Both the position numbers and the translations under genes were made by a program. Under the pieces are notes generated by a model. The model searched no databases, was not told where the DNA came from, and saw only the letters and a program-made list of their open reading frames with translations. A DNA stretch of 64,000 bases from Bradyrhizobium canariense (GTDB lineage Bacteria > Pseudomonadota > Alphaproteobacteria > Rhizobiales > Xanthobacteraceae), in NCBI RefSeq assembly GCF_019402665.1, contig NZ_VSST01000015.1, positions 1-64,000 on the forward strand. Reading direction: 5' to 3'. Numbering within the stretch: the stretch's first letter is position 1; each line of letters opens with the position of its first letter. Below are positions 19,402 to 27,600 of this stretch, piece by piece.

Positions 19402-19884
19402 ATGCGCCGAATGATGGTCGCGTTCGTCGCGCTGATGCTGCTGGCCTTGCCTGCGGCGCATGCCGTGCAGCCCGACGAGATCATGTCGGACCCTGCGAAG
19501 GAGTCGCGTGCACGCGACTTGTCGCGCGAGCTGCGCTGCATGGTTTGCCAGAACCAGTCGATCGACGATTCCGATGCGCCGCTCGCGCGCGATTTGCGGC
19601 TCCTGGTGCGCGAGCGCATCGCGGCAGGCGACAGCAATTCGCAAGTGCTCGATTTCCTGGTTGCGCGCTACGGTGAGTTCGTGCTGCTCAAGCCGCGCTT
19701 CGAGCCCCAGAACATGCTGCTGTGGCTGCTCGCGCCGCTGCTGCTGATTGGCGGCGGTCTGGCGTTATGGCTGCAAATCCGCCGGCGCTCGCGAAATGGT
19801 GCAGACGTCCCGGCTCCGCCGCTCACGCCCGATGAAGAAGCTCGGCTCGCCGCATTGATGGCGGATGAACCCAAGTCTCACTAG
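19402..19884 (+). CDS. cycL: Cytochrome c maturation thiol oxidoreductase CycL (CcmH)
   Basis: The start at 19402 gives a signal peptide (MRRMMVAFVALMLLALPAAHA) and the CcmH motif RCMVCQNQSI with C46 and C49, the LRCxxCQ redox pair that reduces the apocytochrome cysteines. One membrane helix lies near residues 100-122 and the tail is cytoplasmic. At 160 residues it corresponds to the short CcmH form, the TPR part being in CycH. Last gene of the operon; degP begins about 230 bp downstream. Confidence 0.95.
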   Translation: MRRMMVAFVALMLLALPAAHAVQPDEIMSDPAKESRARDLSRELRCMVCQNQSIDDSDAPLARDLRLLVRERIAAGDSNSQVLDFLVARYGEFVLLKPRFEPQNMLLWLLAPLLLIGGGLALWLQIRRRSRNGADVPAPPLTPDEEARLAALMADEPKSH

Positions 19885-19927
19885 CTACGTTGCTGCGCGC
19901 AGAAGCCGACACTGCGCGGGCGTTCCC

Positions 19928-19945
19928 GGAACTTCGTTAAGTTCC
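19928..19945. promoter_or_regulatory. Perfect hairpin between cycL and degP
   Basis: GGAACTT (19928-19934), loop CGTT, AAGTTCC (19939-19945) form a perfect 7-bp stem. There is no T-run, so it is not a classical intrinsic terminator. GGAAC is also the -35 element of EcfG promoters, but 16-18 bases downstream only an imperfect -10 (GGTT) is found. It could be an operator or a processing site for the cycL-degP interval. Confidence 0.4.
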
Positions 19946-20115
19946 TGCAGGTTCACTACTTTCGGCCGCGATAAACTGCCGCATCCGCATTCTCCGTTCA
20001 TTACAAAAGTTTAACCCCGCCGCCAGCGCACGGTAAGGCGGCAGCCCCCATCTTCAGGTTCGTAAGGTGCCGCCGTCAGGTACCAAATGGATTTCAAGGC
20101 CCTGGAGATCTCTGC

Positions 20116-21699
20116 ATGACCGACCGTTCCGACCTCTCGAACCTTCCGTCCTACCGGCAGCCCCGCCGGTCCGTTTTCTCGGCCCGCAAGTTCGCGCTGA
20201 TGGCCTCGGTCGTCGCCGGCCTCGGTGCCGCCGTCTACGGCTTTGGCCCGTCGACCTCGCCAGCCGATCTGTTCTCGAGCCCGGCGCATGCGCAGGTCAA
20301 CAACGAGGTCCGCAAGGTCGAGCGTCCGATCGGCTTCGCCGACATCGTCGAGCGCGTGAAGCCGTCAGTGATCTCGGTGAAGGTCAATATCAAGGAAAAG
20401 ACCGCGAGCAATGATGACGGCGATGACGCGCAGTCGCCGTTCCAGCCGGGCTCTCCGATGGAGCGATTCTTCCGCCGCTTCGGCGGTCCGGACGGGATCC
20501 CGGGCCTGAAGGGTGGTGGCGGTCGCGGCCGCGTCGTGCAGGGCCAGGGCTCGGGCTTCTTCATCTCGGCTGATGGCTTCGCTGTGACCAACAACCACGT
20601 GGTCGACGGCGCCGACAAGGTCGAAGTCACCACCGACGACGGCAAGACCTACACAGCCAAGGTGATCGGCACCGACCAGCGCACCGACCTCGCCCTGATC
20701 AAGGTCGAGGGCAGCTCGAACTTCCCGTTCGCGAAGCTTGCCGACGGCAAGCCGCGGATCGGTGACTGGGTGCTCGCAGTCGGCAACCCGTTCGGCCTCG
20801 GCGGCACCGTGACTGCCGGCATCGTTTCGGCCAGCGGCCGCGACATCGGCAACGGCCCCTACGACGATTTCATCCAGATCGACGCGCCCGTGAACAAGGG
20901 CAATTCCGGTGGTCCGGCTTTCGACACCAATGGTGAGGTGATGGGCGTCAACACCGCGATCTACTCGCCCTCCGGCGGCAGCGTCGGCATCGCGTTCTCG
21001 ATTCCCGCGAGCACCGTGAAGAGCGTGGTGGCGCAGCTCAAGGATAAGGGCTCGGTCAGCCGCGGCTGGATCGGCGTGCAGATTCAGCCTGTCACCTCCG
21101 ACATCGCCGACAGCCTCGGCATGAAGAAGGCCGAAGGCGCGCTGGTGGCCGAGCCGCAGGCGAATGGTCCGGCGGCCAAGGCCGGCATCGAGTCCGGCGA
21201 CGTGATCACGTCGGTCAACGGTGAAACCGTCAAGGATGCCCGCGAGCTCGCCCGCACCATTGGCGGCCTGGCGCCCGGCGCGACCGTGAAGCTCAACGTG
21301 CTGCACAAGGGCCAGGACAAGGTCGTGAACCTCACCCTCGGCCAGCTGCCGAACACGATCGAGGCCAAGGCCGACATCGACAAGGACAGCGGCAAGGGCG
21401 CGAGCCGCGGCACCGACGTGCCCAAGCTCGGGATGACCGTCGCGCCCGCCGATTCCGTGGCCGGCGCCGGCAAGGAAGGCGTCGTGATCACCGAAGTCGA
21501 TCCGAAGAGCGCGGCTGCCGAACGCGGCTTCAAGGAAGGCGACGTGATTCTCGAAGTCGGCGGCAAGAGCGTGAGCACCGCCGGCGAAGTCCGCGACGCC
21601 ATCAACACGGCGCGGACCGACAACAAGAACAGCGTCCTGATGCGGGTGAAGAGCGGCGGCCAGTCGCGCTTCGTCGCCGTGCCCATCGCCAAGGGGTAA
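20116..21699 (+). CDS. degP: DegP/HtrA family periplasmic serine endoprotease
   Basis: The 527-residue protein has an N-terminal membrane-targeting segment (FALMASVVAGLGAAVYGF, then a SPAHAQ cleavage-like site). The trypsin-like domain has the catalytic triad H161 (VTNNHVV), D191 (RTDLALI) and S264 (GNSGGPA). Two PDZ domains follow (about 310-400 and 430-525, KAGIESGDVITSVNG and AAERGFKEGDVILEVGG). It degrades misfolded envelope proteins. The order cycHJKL-degP-regulator-kinase-glnE is also known from other rhizobia, which helps show that the adjacent island is an insertion. A glycine-rich Q-linker lies between residues 120 and 145. Confidence 0.95.
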   Translation: MTDRSDLSNLPSYRQPRRSVFSARKFALMASVVAGLGAAVYGFGPSTSPADLFSSPAHAQVNNEVRKVERPIGFADIVERVKPSVISVKVNIKEKTASNDDGDDAQSPFQPGSPMERFFRRFGGPDGIPGLKGGGGRGRVVQGQGSGFFISADGFAVTNNHVVDGADKVEVTTDDGKTYTAKVIGTDQRTDLALIKVEGSSNFPFAKLADGKPRIGDWVLAVGNPFGLGGTVTAGIVSASGRDIGNGPYDDFIQIDAPVNKGNSGGPAFDTNGEVMGVNTAIYSPSGGSVGIAFSIPASTVKSVVAQLKDKGSVSRGWIGVQIQPVTSDIADSLGMKKAEGALVAEPQANGPAAKAGIESGDVITSVNGETVKDARELARTIGGLAPGATVKLNVLHKGQDKVVNLTLGQLPNTIEAKADIDKDSGKGASRGTDVPKLGMTVAPADSVAGAGKEGVVITEVDPKSAAAERGFKEGDVILEVGGKSVSTAGEVRDAINTARTDNKNSVLMRVKSGGQSRFVAVPIAKG

Positions 21700-21849
21700 C
21701 CAAGGGCCAGGCCTCAGGAGGCCTCCGAGATGAAGGGTGTCGCCGGCATCAGTCGCCCCCGCCGACGGCGCCCTTCGGGGGAGCAGCGCAACGTTTGCTT
21801 CCCCTGTCTACCTTCCGGTGGAATACGCCCCCCTCCGTCGGAAGGCCTA

Positions 21850-21887
21850 GGGCGGTGAAGTCCCCCAGCTTCACCGCCCGCCTTTTT
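21850..21887 (+). terminator. Rho-independent terminator after degP
   Basis: An 11-bp perfect stem (GGGCGGTGAAG at 21850-21860 with CTTCACCGCCC at 21869-21879), an 8-base loop and GCCTTTTTC directly after it make a textbook intrinsic terminator. It closes degP and precedes the response regulator gene, so that gene probably has its own promoter between here and 21961 or depends on read-through. Confidence 0.85.
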
Positions 21888-21960
21888 CTCGATGCCAGAG
21901 TCGTTCACTCGGCTTGCATGCGATTGCCGCTCGCGCCATGTTTAGAGAAGGTTCACTCCC

Positions 21961-22662
21961 TTGACCGTTGCCGAACGCACGATGCGCCTCCTCATCATCG
22001 AAGACGACCGCGAATCCGCCGACTACCTCGTGAAGGCGTTTCGCGAGGTCGGGCATATTGCCGACCACGCCGCCGACGGCGAGGAAGGCCTCGCCATGGC
22101 CGAGAACGGCGATTACGACGTGCTGGTGGTCGACCGCATGCTGCCCAAGCGTGACGGCCTGTCGGTGATCGGCGCGCTCCGCGACAAGGACGATTCGACG
22201 CCGGTGCTGATTCTCTCCGCGCTCGGCCAGGTCGACGACCGCATCAAGGGCTTGCGCGCCGGCGGCGACGACTACCTGCCGAAACCCTATTCCTTCGCCG
22301 AGCTGTTGGCCCGGGTCGAGGTGCTGTCGCGCCGCCGTGGCGGTCCGGCCGAGGACACGCTGTACCGCGTCGGCGATCTCGAGCTCGACCGGCTCTCCCA
22401 TCGCGTCGCGCGCGGCAAGGACGAACTGACGCTCCAGCCGCGCGAATTCCGCCTGCTCGAATATCTCATGAAGCATGCGGGCCAGGTGGTGACCCGCACC
22501 ATGCTACTGGAGAACGTCTGGGACTATCATTTCGATCCGCAGACCAACGTGATCGACGTGCACATTTCGCGGCTACGTTCCAAGATCGACAAGGGTTTTG
22601 AGCGGCCGCTGCTGCACACGATCCGCGGCGCGGGATACATGATCCGTGACGGCCTTAGATAA
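21961..22662 (+). CDS. OmpR-family response regulator with island-derived 3' end
   Basis: A TTG at 21961 with GAAGG nine bases upstream gives 233 residues; the ATG at 21982 (MRLLIIEDDRES) is an alternative. The receiver has the phospho-acceptor D58 (VVDRMLP) and K in PKPY. The winged helix domain covers about 135-230 (LQPREFRLLEYLMKHAG, NVIDVHISRLRSKID). The last three codons, CTT AGA TAA, come from the integrated island: the uninterrupted junction, still visible at 46845-46868, would encode MIRDGIR, while here it reads MIRDGLR. The protein is therefore essentially intact. Its partner kinase now lies at 46852. By context it is an envelope-stress-type regulator next to degP. Confidence 0.93.
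   Translation: MTVAERTMRLLIIEDDRESADYLVKAFREVGHIADHAADGEEGLAMAENGDYDVLVVDRMLPKRDGLSVIGALRDKDDSTPVLILSALGQVDDRIKGLRAGGDDYLPKPYSFAELLARVEVLSRRRGGPAEDTLYRVGDLELDRLSHRVARGKDELTLQPREFRLLEYLMKHAGQVVTRTMLLENVWDYHFDPQTNVIDVHISRLRSKIDKGFERPLLHTIRGAGYMIRDGLR
22636..22653. repeat. attL: 18-bp direct repeat at the left island end
   Basis: TACATGATCCGTGACGGC here is identical to 46842-46859 and the flanking bases differ (A versus G before, C versus A after). It lies in the last codons of the response regulator. The second copy lies at the start of the partner histidine kinase, 209 bp from the 5' end of an integrase gene. This is the expected footprint of site-specific integration. Confidence 0.88.
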
Positions 22663-22669
22663 ATCTAAG
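22654..22669. repeat. Perfect palindrome at the left island boundary
   Basis: CTTAGAT-AA-ATCTAAG starts on the first island base after the att repeat and contains the replacement stop codon of the response regulator. It may be an integrase or excisionase site or a transcript-end hairpin. The symmetry is seen directly; the role is inferred. Confidence 0.6.
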
Positions 22670-22703
22670 TAATTTCAATAACTTACATGTGCACTCCCGG
22701 TGG

Positions 22704-22713
22704 CGCTTACCGT
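22704..22713 (+). repeat. Candidate integrase arm-type site, left end
   Basis: CGCTTACCGT, 51 bp inside the left att repeat, is identical to 46694-46703 near the right end. The core GCTTACCG occurs a third time at 46649-46656. Short direct repeats placed asymmetrically inside both ends are typical of arm-type sites for tyrosine integrases. Confidence 0.45.
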
Positions 22714-22859
22714 CTAACTACCGGTTGAAGTCCCCCACAATAGAACGCGAGCGCGGGCGGAACTTTCCCGGGGAAAACCGTGGCAGAGCGCGCCCACCGG
22801 CTGCACGGCCGGTGTAGTACGGGTCCAGGTTGATCACGTCGTTAGGAGACGGTGAGAAC

Positions 22860-23060
22860 ATGCCCGGCGGAAATACCTTGTGCCCCGTCTGCAATGGCAA
22901 ATGCGTCTGCATAGTCTGCAGCGGCCAGATGGAGATCGTGAAGGCCGGAACAGATGAAGGCCTTCCCTGTCCGGTCTGCTGCGGCGACCCTAACAAGCAC
23001 GAGCGCCTGCGCGGTGTCTGCCAAAACTGCGAAGGCGTCGGCACGATCGATAAGCCGTAA
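22860..23060 (+). CDS. DnaJ-type zinc-finger mini-protein
   Basis: The ATG at 22860, preceded by GGTGAG, gives 66 residues beginning MPGGNTLCPVCNGKCVC. It contains four CxxCxG-type units (CPVCNG, CIVCSG, CPVCCG, CQNCEG), the pattern of the cysteine-rich zinc-binding region of DnaJ, but with no J domain or substrate-binding domain. The four units would bind two zinc ions. It is the first gene inside the left end of the island and is 5 bp from the HEPN-like gene on the same strand, so the two are probably an operon. A chaperone-like or RNA/protein-binding adaptor role is possible; function is unknown. Confidence 0.7.
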   Translation: MPGGNTLCPVCNGKCVCIVCSGQMEIVKAGTDEGLPCPVCCGDPNKHERLRGVCQNCEGVGTIDKP

Positions 23061-23065
23061 GCGAC

Positions 23066-23920
23066 GTGACATCGAGGATGACTTGGTACAACTACACGCC
23101 ACTTGCTCCTTTAATCGAATGGTATCGCGATGACGGATCGCGTGACCTACTGTTTCGGGAGTGCACGATCGACGGCACAACGTATCGGGTCGCAGTCGTT
23201 GGTGAGATACATGCGCCTGAAATCATCAGGGTCGAAACCGTCGATAGTGACGGTAATCTGACGCCAGAGCAAGGCCGGATCGTCGGTCAATTGATCGACC
23301 ATGTAATCACCGTCTTGCGTCTAACGACGCCGCTTCACATCGAAAAACTATGGTTCGGCCGCGATACCATCAGTTTTGGCTCGCATGGAGATGCGGCGGG
23401 CAAACCGCACTTCGGCGTCAGCATCTCTGAGCATTTTGCACACCTCCGACCAGACTGGACCAATACGGCCGCGGTGTTCGATCGAACCTACAACGAGCGT
23501 GCGTTTTTCAAACTGCTGGCTGATGTTGCGCAGCCTAACCTTCCGCTGCAATACAGGTTTTTGTCGCTGTATAAAGTGATCGAACACGAATTTCGCGAAG
23601 GAAAAAAGTGGCCCCGCCTTCAGAATTTCGTCAGTCCGTGGGAGGCTGAGTTTCGAGCGCTGGGCGTCTCCGGTCAGAGCCTGCCGAACTTCCTGCACAG
23701 CCTCCGGGACAAATGCGCTCACATCAAGGTCGGCAACGAACTTGGCATCACGGGATTGAGCACAGCCGACGCAGACCTAGTCGGAGCGGTTATGCCGATC
23801 TTAGAGAAGGTCGTGGTTAGTCAGTTAGCAGAGCAATACCCGTCGCTTCGTTTTGAAGCGCATTCCGCTTCGAGCGGCTTGCAACGCATTCCCCAGCCTG
23901 GCGTTGGATCGGACGCCTGA
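23066..23920 (+). CDS. HEPN-like protein (resembles MauJ/Apea-type HEPN families)
   Basis: The frame runs from a GTG at 23066; the ATG at 23078 (MTWYNYTPLAP) is an equally good start and gives 280 residues. The N-terminal half is beta-rich. The C-terminal half is helical, with QYRFLSLYKVIEHEF followed by the HEPN-type Rx4H motif in SLRDKCAHIK (R214, H219 counting from the GTG). Catalytic HEPN domains cleave RNA with these residues. The last codons run into a decayed ParB-like fragment (RLTPAQRAK begins in another frame at 23915), so the original C-terminus may have been replaced by recombination. It is paired with the zinc-finger mini-protein upstream. Confidence 0.65.
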   Translation: MTSRMTWYNYTPLAPLIEWYRDDGSRDLLFRECTIDGTTYRVAVVGEIHAPEIIRVETVDSDGNLTPEQGRIVGQLIDHVITVLRLTTPLHIEKLWFGRDTISFGSHGDAAGKPHFGVSISEHFAHLRPDWTNTAAVFDRTYNERAFFKLLADVAQPNLPLQYRFLSLYKVIEHEFREGKKWPRLQNFVSPWEAEFRALGVSGQSLPNFLHSLRDKCAHIKVGNELGITGLSTADADLVGAVMPILEKVVVSQLAEQYPSLRFEAHSASSGLQRIPQPGVGSDA

Positions 23921-24190
23921 CGCCGGCGCAGCGCGCGAAGCTGATCGCGAAGCGTAAGGCGGCTTATGAAGCTGTGCATCCGGAGATGAAGCACGGCGCG
24001 ACCGGGCGCGGCCGAAAGAGTTCTCAAGTTGAGAAGTCTGACCGCTTCGCCGTCGACACGGCCGCTAAGGCCGGCCGGTCCGTTGCGTCCGTCGCCCGCC
24101 ACGCGACCCGCGCCAAGGCGCTAGGCGCCGACCTTGACCGGATCTCGGCACCTCGCTCGACACCGATTGGCGCGGCTGGCAAGGCCGCAG
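23915..24190 (+). pseudogene. ParB-like nuclease-domain remnant, copy 1
   Basis: In one frame the sequence reads LTPAQRAKLIAKRKAAYE, then VHPEMKHGATGRGRK, DRFAVDTAAKAGRSVASV and ATRAKALGADLDRI. This corresponds to the middle of plasmid/phage ParB-N domain proteins. Neither the N-terminus nor the C-terminus is present. Related pieces occur at 33984 and 34782. It begins inside the end of the HEPN-like gene and ends before the DUF2934 gene on the other strand. Confidence 0.6.
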
Positions 24191-24195
24191 GCGTC

Positions 24196-24399
24196 TTACG
24201 CGGCGCGCTTCTTTCGCGACTTGCCCGACTTCGTCTTGGTCGCGACTGCTGGCGTCACCCGCGCGACGGCGCCGAGCGATGACGCGAGCACCTCGCGCTG
24301 CGCTGTGAGCCAGTGTGCTTCGGCTTGTCCGTGCGAGTAGCCGCTCTGTACCCAAAGCTGGTAAGCGCGCTCGCGGATATTTTGCTCAAGGTCGGACAT
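24196..24399 (-). CDS. DUF2934 domain protein
   Basis: The 67 residues begin MSDLEQNIRERAYQLW, then GYSHGQAEAHWLTAQ, matching the short DUF2934 helix pair (IRxRAYxLWxxxGxPxGxAxxHWxxA). The tail is lysine-rich (KTKSGKSRKKRAA). Proteins of this family are frequent, unexplained small proteins in rhizobia and are often near mobile DNA. Confidence 0.75.
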   Translation of the reverse strand: MSDLEQNIRERAYQLWVQSGYSHGQAEAHWLTAQREVLASSLGAVARVTPAVATKTKSGKSRKKRAA

Positions 24400-24488
24400 T
24401 GAAGATGCTCCCGAAAAATAACCCGCGGGACACTGCCGTTCTCAAGTTATCAAACTCTAAACGATACGGATGGAACTTCAGTGGCCGG

Positions 24489-24605
24489 TCAGAACACGTT
24501 CGCGAGCCGGTCCAGCAGCTCTTCCCAGTCGCCGGGCTCGTACACGACCAGATTGAAGTCGCCAACCTTCGACCATCGTATCGCAAGCACCTGCCGGCGG
24601 CCTCT
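24489..24605 (-). pseudogene. 3' fragment of the gene found intact at 35162-35497
   Basis: About 37 C-terminal codons (RWSKVGDFNLVVYEPGDW, then EELLDRLANVF) nearly match the end of the intact 111-residue gene at 35162-35497. The first ~77 bases are almost identical between the two loci. The 5' part is missing and is replaced by the 3' end of the 1646-residue gene, whose stop is about 8 bp away. This marks a recombination junction. Confidence 0.65.
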
Positions 24606-24612
24606 GCTCATT

Positions 24613-27600
24613 TCAGCGCAGTAGCTCTGGTAGATCATAGAGAAGCTTGAGAGCCTCCGGCCAGCCAATATCTGAGAAAAGCCGAAGTATCTGAACGAGA
24701 CGAGCGCGCCTCGCGTCGTCCTCAAACATTGAGCGATGATCGGCGATGTAGCGCGTGATCATACGCACGATGACGGGCGCGGCGAGACCCTCGTAGTGAT
24801 AGCCTTCGCGCGCGCCCGCACCGACCAATAGCGCATGCAACGCGTCAAATACCTTAGAGGGATCGCCGGGGATAAGGAATTCGTAGAGTTCGACCAGATG
24901 ATGATGTGTCGCTGGCTCGTGTGAGTTGGCGAGCAGACGCAGTATCTCGTCGTAGTCCATCAAGAACTGGCGCATCGCCTCTGAACTACCCAATCCAACA
25001 GCTTCTCCGCCCTGACTGTCCGCGTACGCACCAGATCCAAAATAGAGCTGGTTGGTGAGAAAGCTAACGATGCCCTCGGCCGCGCGATAGCGCTCAGCCG
25101 CCTCGTCACGTGTTTCATGACCGAACTCACTCGAGGTTGCGGTGGCATGGCTTTGAGCCGCCAAAGCCGAGCATGCTTGCAAAATTATAGTTGCGGCACG
25201 TTGGGCTCGGTCAGCAAGAGCTCGATCGTCATCAGTCATTGACGTATAGCGGGCAAAGAAAGCTGCGCGCAGTGGCGAAAGGAAGGAAGTCAGAAGGTCT
25301 TGATGTTTGGCGGGATCGCTCGACCAGCTGGTTAGCCAACCAAGTGCCTTAGGGCGCTCTTGCCGGACCCACAGCTGGGCACCAAGATGACCTAGTGCTT
25401 GTAAGACGTGATCTCGCTTTTCTGCTCTCTTAAGCTCGTTCGAGGACAGTCGGCCCATCACAGTCTCAATTATAGCCTCGCAGCGATCAACCTCATGCCA
25501 TGTAAATCTTGCTAGGACCCCGCTGAGGAAAGCCCCGAGCACCTCCTCTTGTTGCTCATTGTTTGCGACCGAGCTCGCAAGACGCCACATGCGCTCGGGC
25601 GCGACCTGATAGAGAACCTGCAGGGCTTGCGCAGCCTGCAACCGCACCTGTGGGACTGGATCGACCAATATTCTATCGAACATCTCGACAATCTCGTGAT
25701 GTTCAGCGCCAAATCGTGCGGCCAGACGCACATAAGCCTCCGCGGCATATACGCGGACGTCCCAATTGCCCCAGCTCAGATTTGTGTCGTCTTCATTTGG
25801 TTCAGGGAAGCGGCTTGTCCACAGTCGGCGCAGGACTGTGAGCAGCGCTTCAACCGTCGGCATGCTCGATGCGCCGGGCACGTAGGCAGCACTGCTGGCG
25901 AGGCGTTCCACTGCGTTGCTTATATGTCCCCAAACTGGACGTCCGACGCGCTCGTCAAGCTCGTCAGCATGAGCATCGAATAGCGTGATCGTTGCATCGC
26001 TGGCTGACCATAGCGCCGCTAACTTGTCCGCATCGCTATCCGACGGTGTTGCCTGGACAAGCTCGTATAGAGCCTCGGATTGTGTCACCGTCCGAGCATT
26101 GACACCCTCGTCTACATTGATGCCCTCGCTAGATAGGAGGCTCCTTGTCAGTCCTCGGGTGGATCCCCAGCTCGTCATCATCGAGCGCAGCGGCGGATTT
26201 CCACCAAGTTCATTCGCAGCTGCGAGGTCAGCGCGTAGCGCGCGCATTGCGTCCGTCGCCAGCGCGGCTTCGTCGACTGTTGAGAGCACCCGCGTAAGCG
26301 TACGCCGCCACCAGCGCTGCTCGCGCTCGTCGCTGAACAAATCGGGCTTTAAAGCTTCAATCTCGAACGCTCTGCGCTCGTCCACCGAGCGCTCGGCATA
26401 AGCCGCGGCCAAGAAGCGGACGGCGTCACGGATAGTGTCTTCATGAGCAAGAAGGCCAGGATTGGTCGCGTAGGGCCAAAGGAGGTCGACAACTTCAGCT
26501 ACGCGCCCCGCACCAACGCCAAGTATTCGCGCCCACACTGCGGGGCTTGAATAGCCTGAGGCAGCAGCCTCGATACTTTCGGCGAACGCGGCAACTGAGC
26601 AGCCGCGCGGGAAGGTCACATAATGAGTGAGAACATCATAGTCCTGATCGGCGCGATACCTGCCAGGATCGTTCCAGTCGTTGAAGCTGTGCTCCCTTCC
26701 AACGAGGTCAAACGTCTGACGGCCTGTTACCGATACGCGCTTGCGACTATCGCCGCTCGCGGTTCCACGATCCGCCTCGCCAATCGCCGCCTCGATCACA
26801 GCCCTTGTGCCCCACTTAGCAGAGAGCCCGAGCAAATGCCTGATTTGGCTCACCAAGCGGTACCGGCAACCGCGATAATCCTGATGACGGTTTGAGGACA
26901 GCGGCATGATGCGGCTAGGCTGCCCGCCCATGAATGACCTGCTGTCGTCGGTGATGTCGCGCGAATAGAGCACGTGGAAGATTTCGACCGCGAACTCAAG
27001 ATCGGTTCGGGCAATCGGCATGATCTGCTCGGCGAGCCATGGCGCCTCCTTGTCGGCGTGCTCGGAGAAGTGTGGATCACGGAGCACGCGATCCAAGAGC
27101 GCGCGCGACGCTAATGGATCGGATGCGAAACTTTTTCCGACAAAGCGGATCGCGTTGGTGGTGATAATTTGCATCTGAGGATCTGCGGCCCAAGCCAGCG
27201 TTAGTAACGAGCGCGCCGCTCGACCAAAAACACCAAGCAACACCGGTTGTGCTAAATCCCCCAAATTGAACAGTGTCATAAGCAAAGAATGTGAAGCATC
27301 GGACAGCGCGCGCGATCCAACGGTTGCCGCGGCTTCAGCAATCGTTGCCCAGGCTATGGCTTCATCGGGCGCGGCTGCCCCCTTTGCATCGGCTGTGAGC
27401 CCGACAAAGCGGGCGAGCCTAGATAGCATCGTGGCAAGCGGCTCTTCGCGTCCGCGCTCGGCAAGTAGTCCTGCGAGGCCCGCGATGTCAGATATATTCT
27501 CGACGCGCTCAATAGCTGTGCGAAGTCCAACGTTCGCCAGAACGGGATCGACATCCGCTTTCGAGTAAACGTCTGCGATAAAGTGCCACACAGCCGATTT

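Noticed and set aside
19928..19972. EcfG promoter before degP
   Set aside because: The GGAAC is part of a hairpin and the expected -10 (CGTT) is not found at 16-17 bases, only GGTT.
22636..22670. tRNA gene as integration target
   Set aside because: The repeat lies in protein-coding sequence and no tRNA cloverleaf can be drawn at either end.
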